Shown: positions 63,372-64,000 of the stretch, piece by piece
Position numbering within the stretch: position 1 is the stretch's first letter
Layout: every line of letters starts with the position of its first letter
From: Rhizobium sp. WYJ-E13
GTDB lineage: Bacteria; Pseudomonadota; Alphaproteobacteria; Rhizobiales; Rhizobiaceae
Reading direction: 5' to 3'
Assembly: GCF_018987265.1 (NCBI RefSeq)
Contig: NZ_CP076854.1
Span: 62,001 to 126,000, forward strand
Length of the DNA stretch: 64,000 bases
Notes under the pieces: generated by a model
What the model was told of the DNA's origin: nothing
The model's database searches: none
The model's input: the letters and a program-made list of their open reading frames with translations, nothing else
Position numbers and translations under genes: made by a program

Positions 63372-64000
63372 TCAGGCTCGGATTGCGAAAACCGCCTGTT
63401 CGGGTTCGATCCCCCGAAGCTTCTCCGTGAATCCTTCCGTGACGAGCCCGGATCCGTCGATGTATGCCCGAACGTCGTCATCCTCCATCACCGCTTCCGT
63501 CGCAAGTATTCGGTCGGATGCGATGCCCTGCAGGCGGGAAGCCATGTTGACCGTCTGGCCGAAGTAGTCCTGCCGGTCGTTCATCACGACAGCCAGGCAA
63601 GGCCCGCAATGGATACCGATCCGGGCCGACTGCTCGCGGGCGCCGCGCGCAACACTCAACTCCTGCAGTGCTTTCTTCATTGCGACCGCGGCACGAATTC
63701 CCTGCAGCGGGGCAGGGAAGGTGGCCATGACGGCGTCGCCGATCGTCTTTACCACTGCCCCGCCTTCGCTTTCGACGATCTGGCCGACGACGCGAAAATA
63801 GGCGCGTACGAAGTCGTATGCGGCAAGATCACCGACCCGGCCATAAAGCTGCGTGGACTCCTTGAGATCGATAAACAGGAAGCTCAACCTGGTGATCTTG
63901 AAGTGCTGATTGACATCCAGCACGCTGGATCCGTAGAGATCGCGAAAGGCCTGACTCGACATCAGCCGGCTCGCGGTCAGGACCGGCACGCGCCGCGAGA
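63372..64000 (-). CDS. Adenylate/guanylate cyclase, class III domain, partial (N-terminus cut)
   Basis: The visible C-terminal about 205 residues are a class III cyclase catalytic domain: FLFIDLKESTQLY with the first metal Asp, VKTIGDAVMATFP with the second Asp, and VNMASRLQG with the Asn and Arg of the transition-state site. All key residues are present, so it should be active. The segment before it (ASRLMSSQAFRDLYGSSVLD) resembles the end of a DUF5939 domain. The frame is open past 64000. Confidence 0.85.
   Translation of the reverse strand, partial: SRRVPVLTASRLMSSQAFRDLYGSSVLDVNQHFKITRLSFLFIDLKESTQLYGRVGDLAAYDFVRAYFRVVGQIVESEGGAVVKTIGDAVMATFPAPLQGIRAAVAMKKALQELSVARGAREQSARIGIHCGPCLAVVMNDRQDYFGQTVNMASRLQGIASDRILATEAVMEDDDVRAYIDGSGLVTEGFTEKLRGIEPEQAVFAIRA

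Overview
The window looks like an accessory or chromid/plasmid stretch from an alphaproteobacterium of the Rhizobiaceae type (Rhizobium, Agrobacterium, Ensifer, Shinella and relatives). The evidence is high G+C coding with long antisense shadow frames, many solute-binding-protein ABC transporters, FCD-GntR, LysR, AraC and TetR regulators, and SigF/NrsF-type ECF sigma/anti-sigma pairs of alphaproteobacterial kind. I saw no rRNA, tRNA, CRISPR array or replication origin. The assignment is inference from gene content, not from a marker gene.

Left part (1-11.7 kb): a peroxiredoxin/SDR pair with a divergent TetR gene; an ECF sigma gene with its own SigF-type promoter and two consecutive NrsF-like (DUF1109) membrane anti-sigma genes; a fusion gene joining the start of a peroxiredoxin to the effector half of a LysR regulator; a crotonase of the 6-oxocamphor-hydrolase kind, a GST, a LysR, an AraC and an SDR; and a dead GAF-GGDEF-EAL gene with one frameshift and two stops.

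Mobile and catabolic island (11.8-31.3 kb): a decayed Tn3-family element (11923-15137) lies against a truncated receiver-domain gene. To its right are two convergent gene sets. One is an eight-gene minus-strand operon: DapA-like lyase, 3-hydroxyanthranilate-type dioxygenase, aspartate-dehydrogenase-like, aldehyde dehydrogenase and LivGFHM transport genes. The other is a three-gene operon: DUF4863 hydroxylaminobenzoate lyase/mutase, FMN reductase and a nitroreductase-like flavoprotein. LysR and AraC regulators and a Liv-type binding protein complete the set. Together they suggest uptake of a nitrobenzoate-like acid, partial reduction to a hydroxylamine, conversion to an aminophenol-type acid and ring cleavage. 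The lower pathway is not the textbook one. On the right the island ends at a roughly 196-bp Tn3-derived miniature element (28509-28704) with almost the same terminal repeats, followed by an ISKra4-type element with a dead transposase and a dead pRiA4b ORF-3 passenger.

Middle (31.5-44.3 kb): a GntR regulator, a TIM-barrel isomerase and an amino-acid-type ABC permease/binding-protein pair without an ATPase; divergently, a complete spermidine/putrescine-type ABC transporter followed by an M24-fold protein lacking its metal ligands and a flavin reductase; then an intracellular PHA depolymerase and a frameshifted GST.

Right part (44.7-64 kb): a bo-type quinol oxidase with subunits I and III fused; a MAPEG protein; an AraC regulator, a YdeP-type molybdoenzyme and a CPA1 antiporter; then a minus-strand operon of bufferin (gig/buf) type in the order DUF2282 precursor, MNIO/DUF692 enzyme, an unrecognised 326-residue protein, DUF2063 partner, DoxX, ECF sigma, NrsF. 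A promoter-like element of GTAACC-N16-CGAA form stands before the precursor gene, and a near-identical GTAACG-N16-CGAA stands before the distant sigma gene at 2.0 kb. The window ends with an HlyD/ABC-2 export set without an ATPase and a partial class III cyclase gene.
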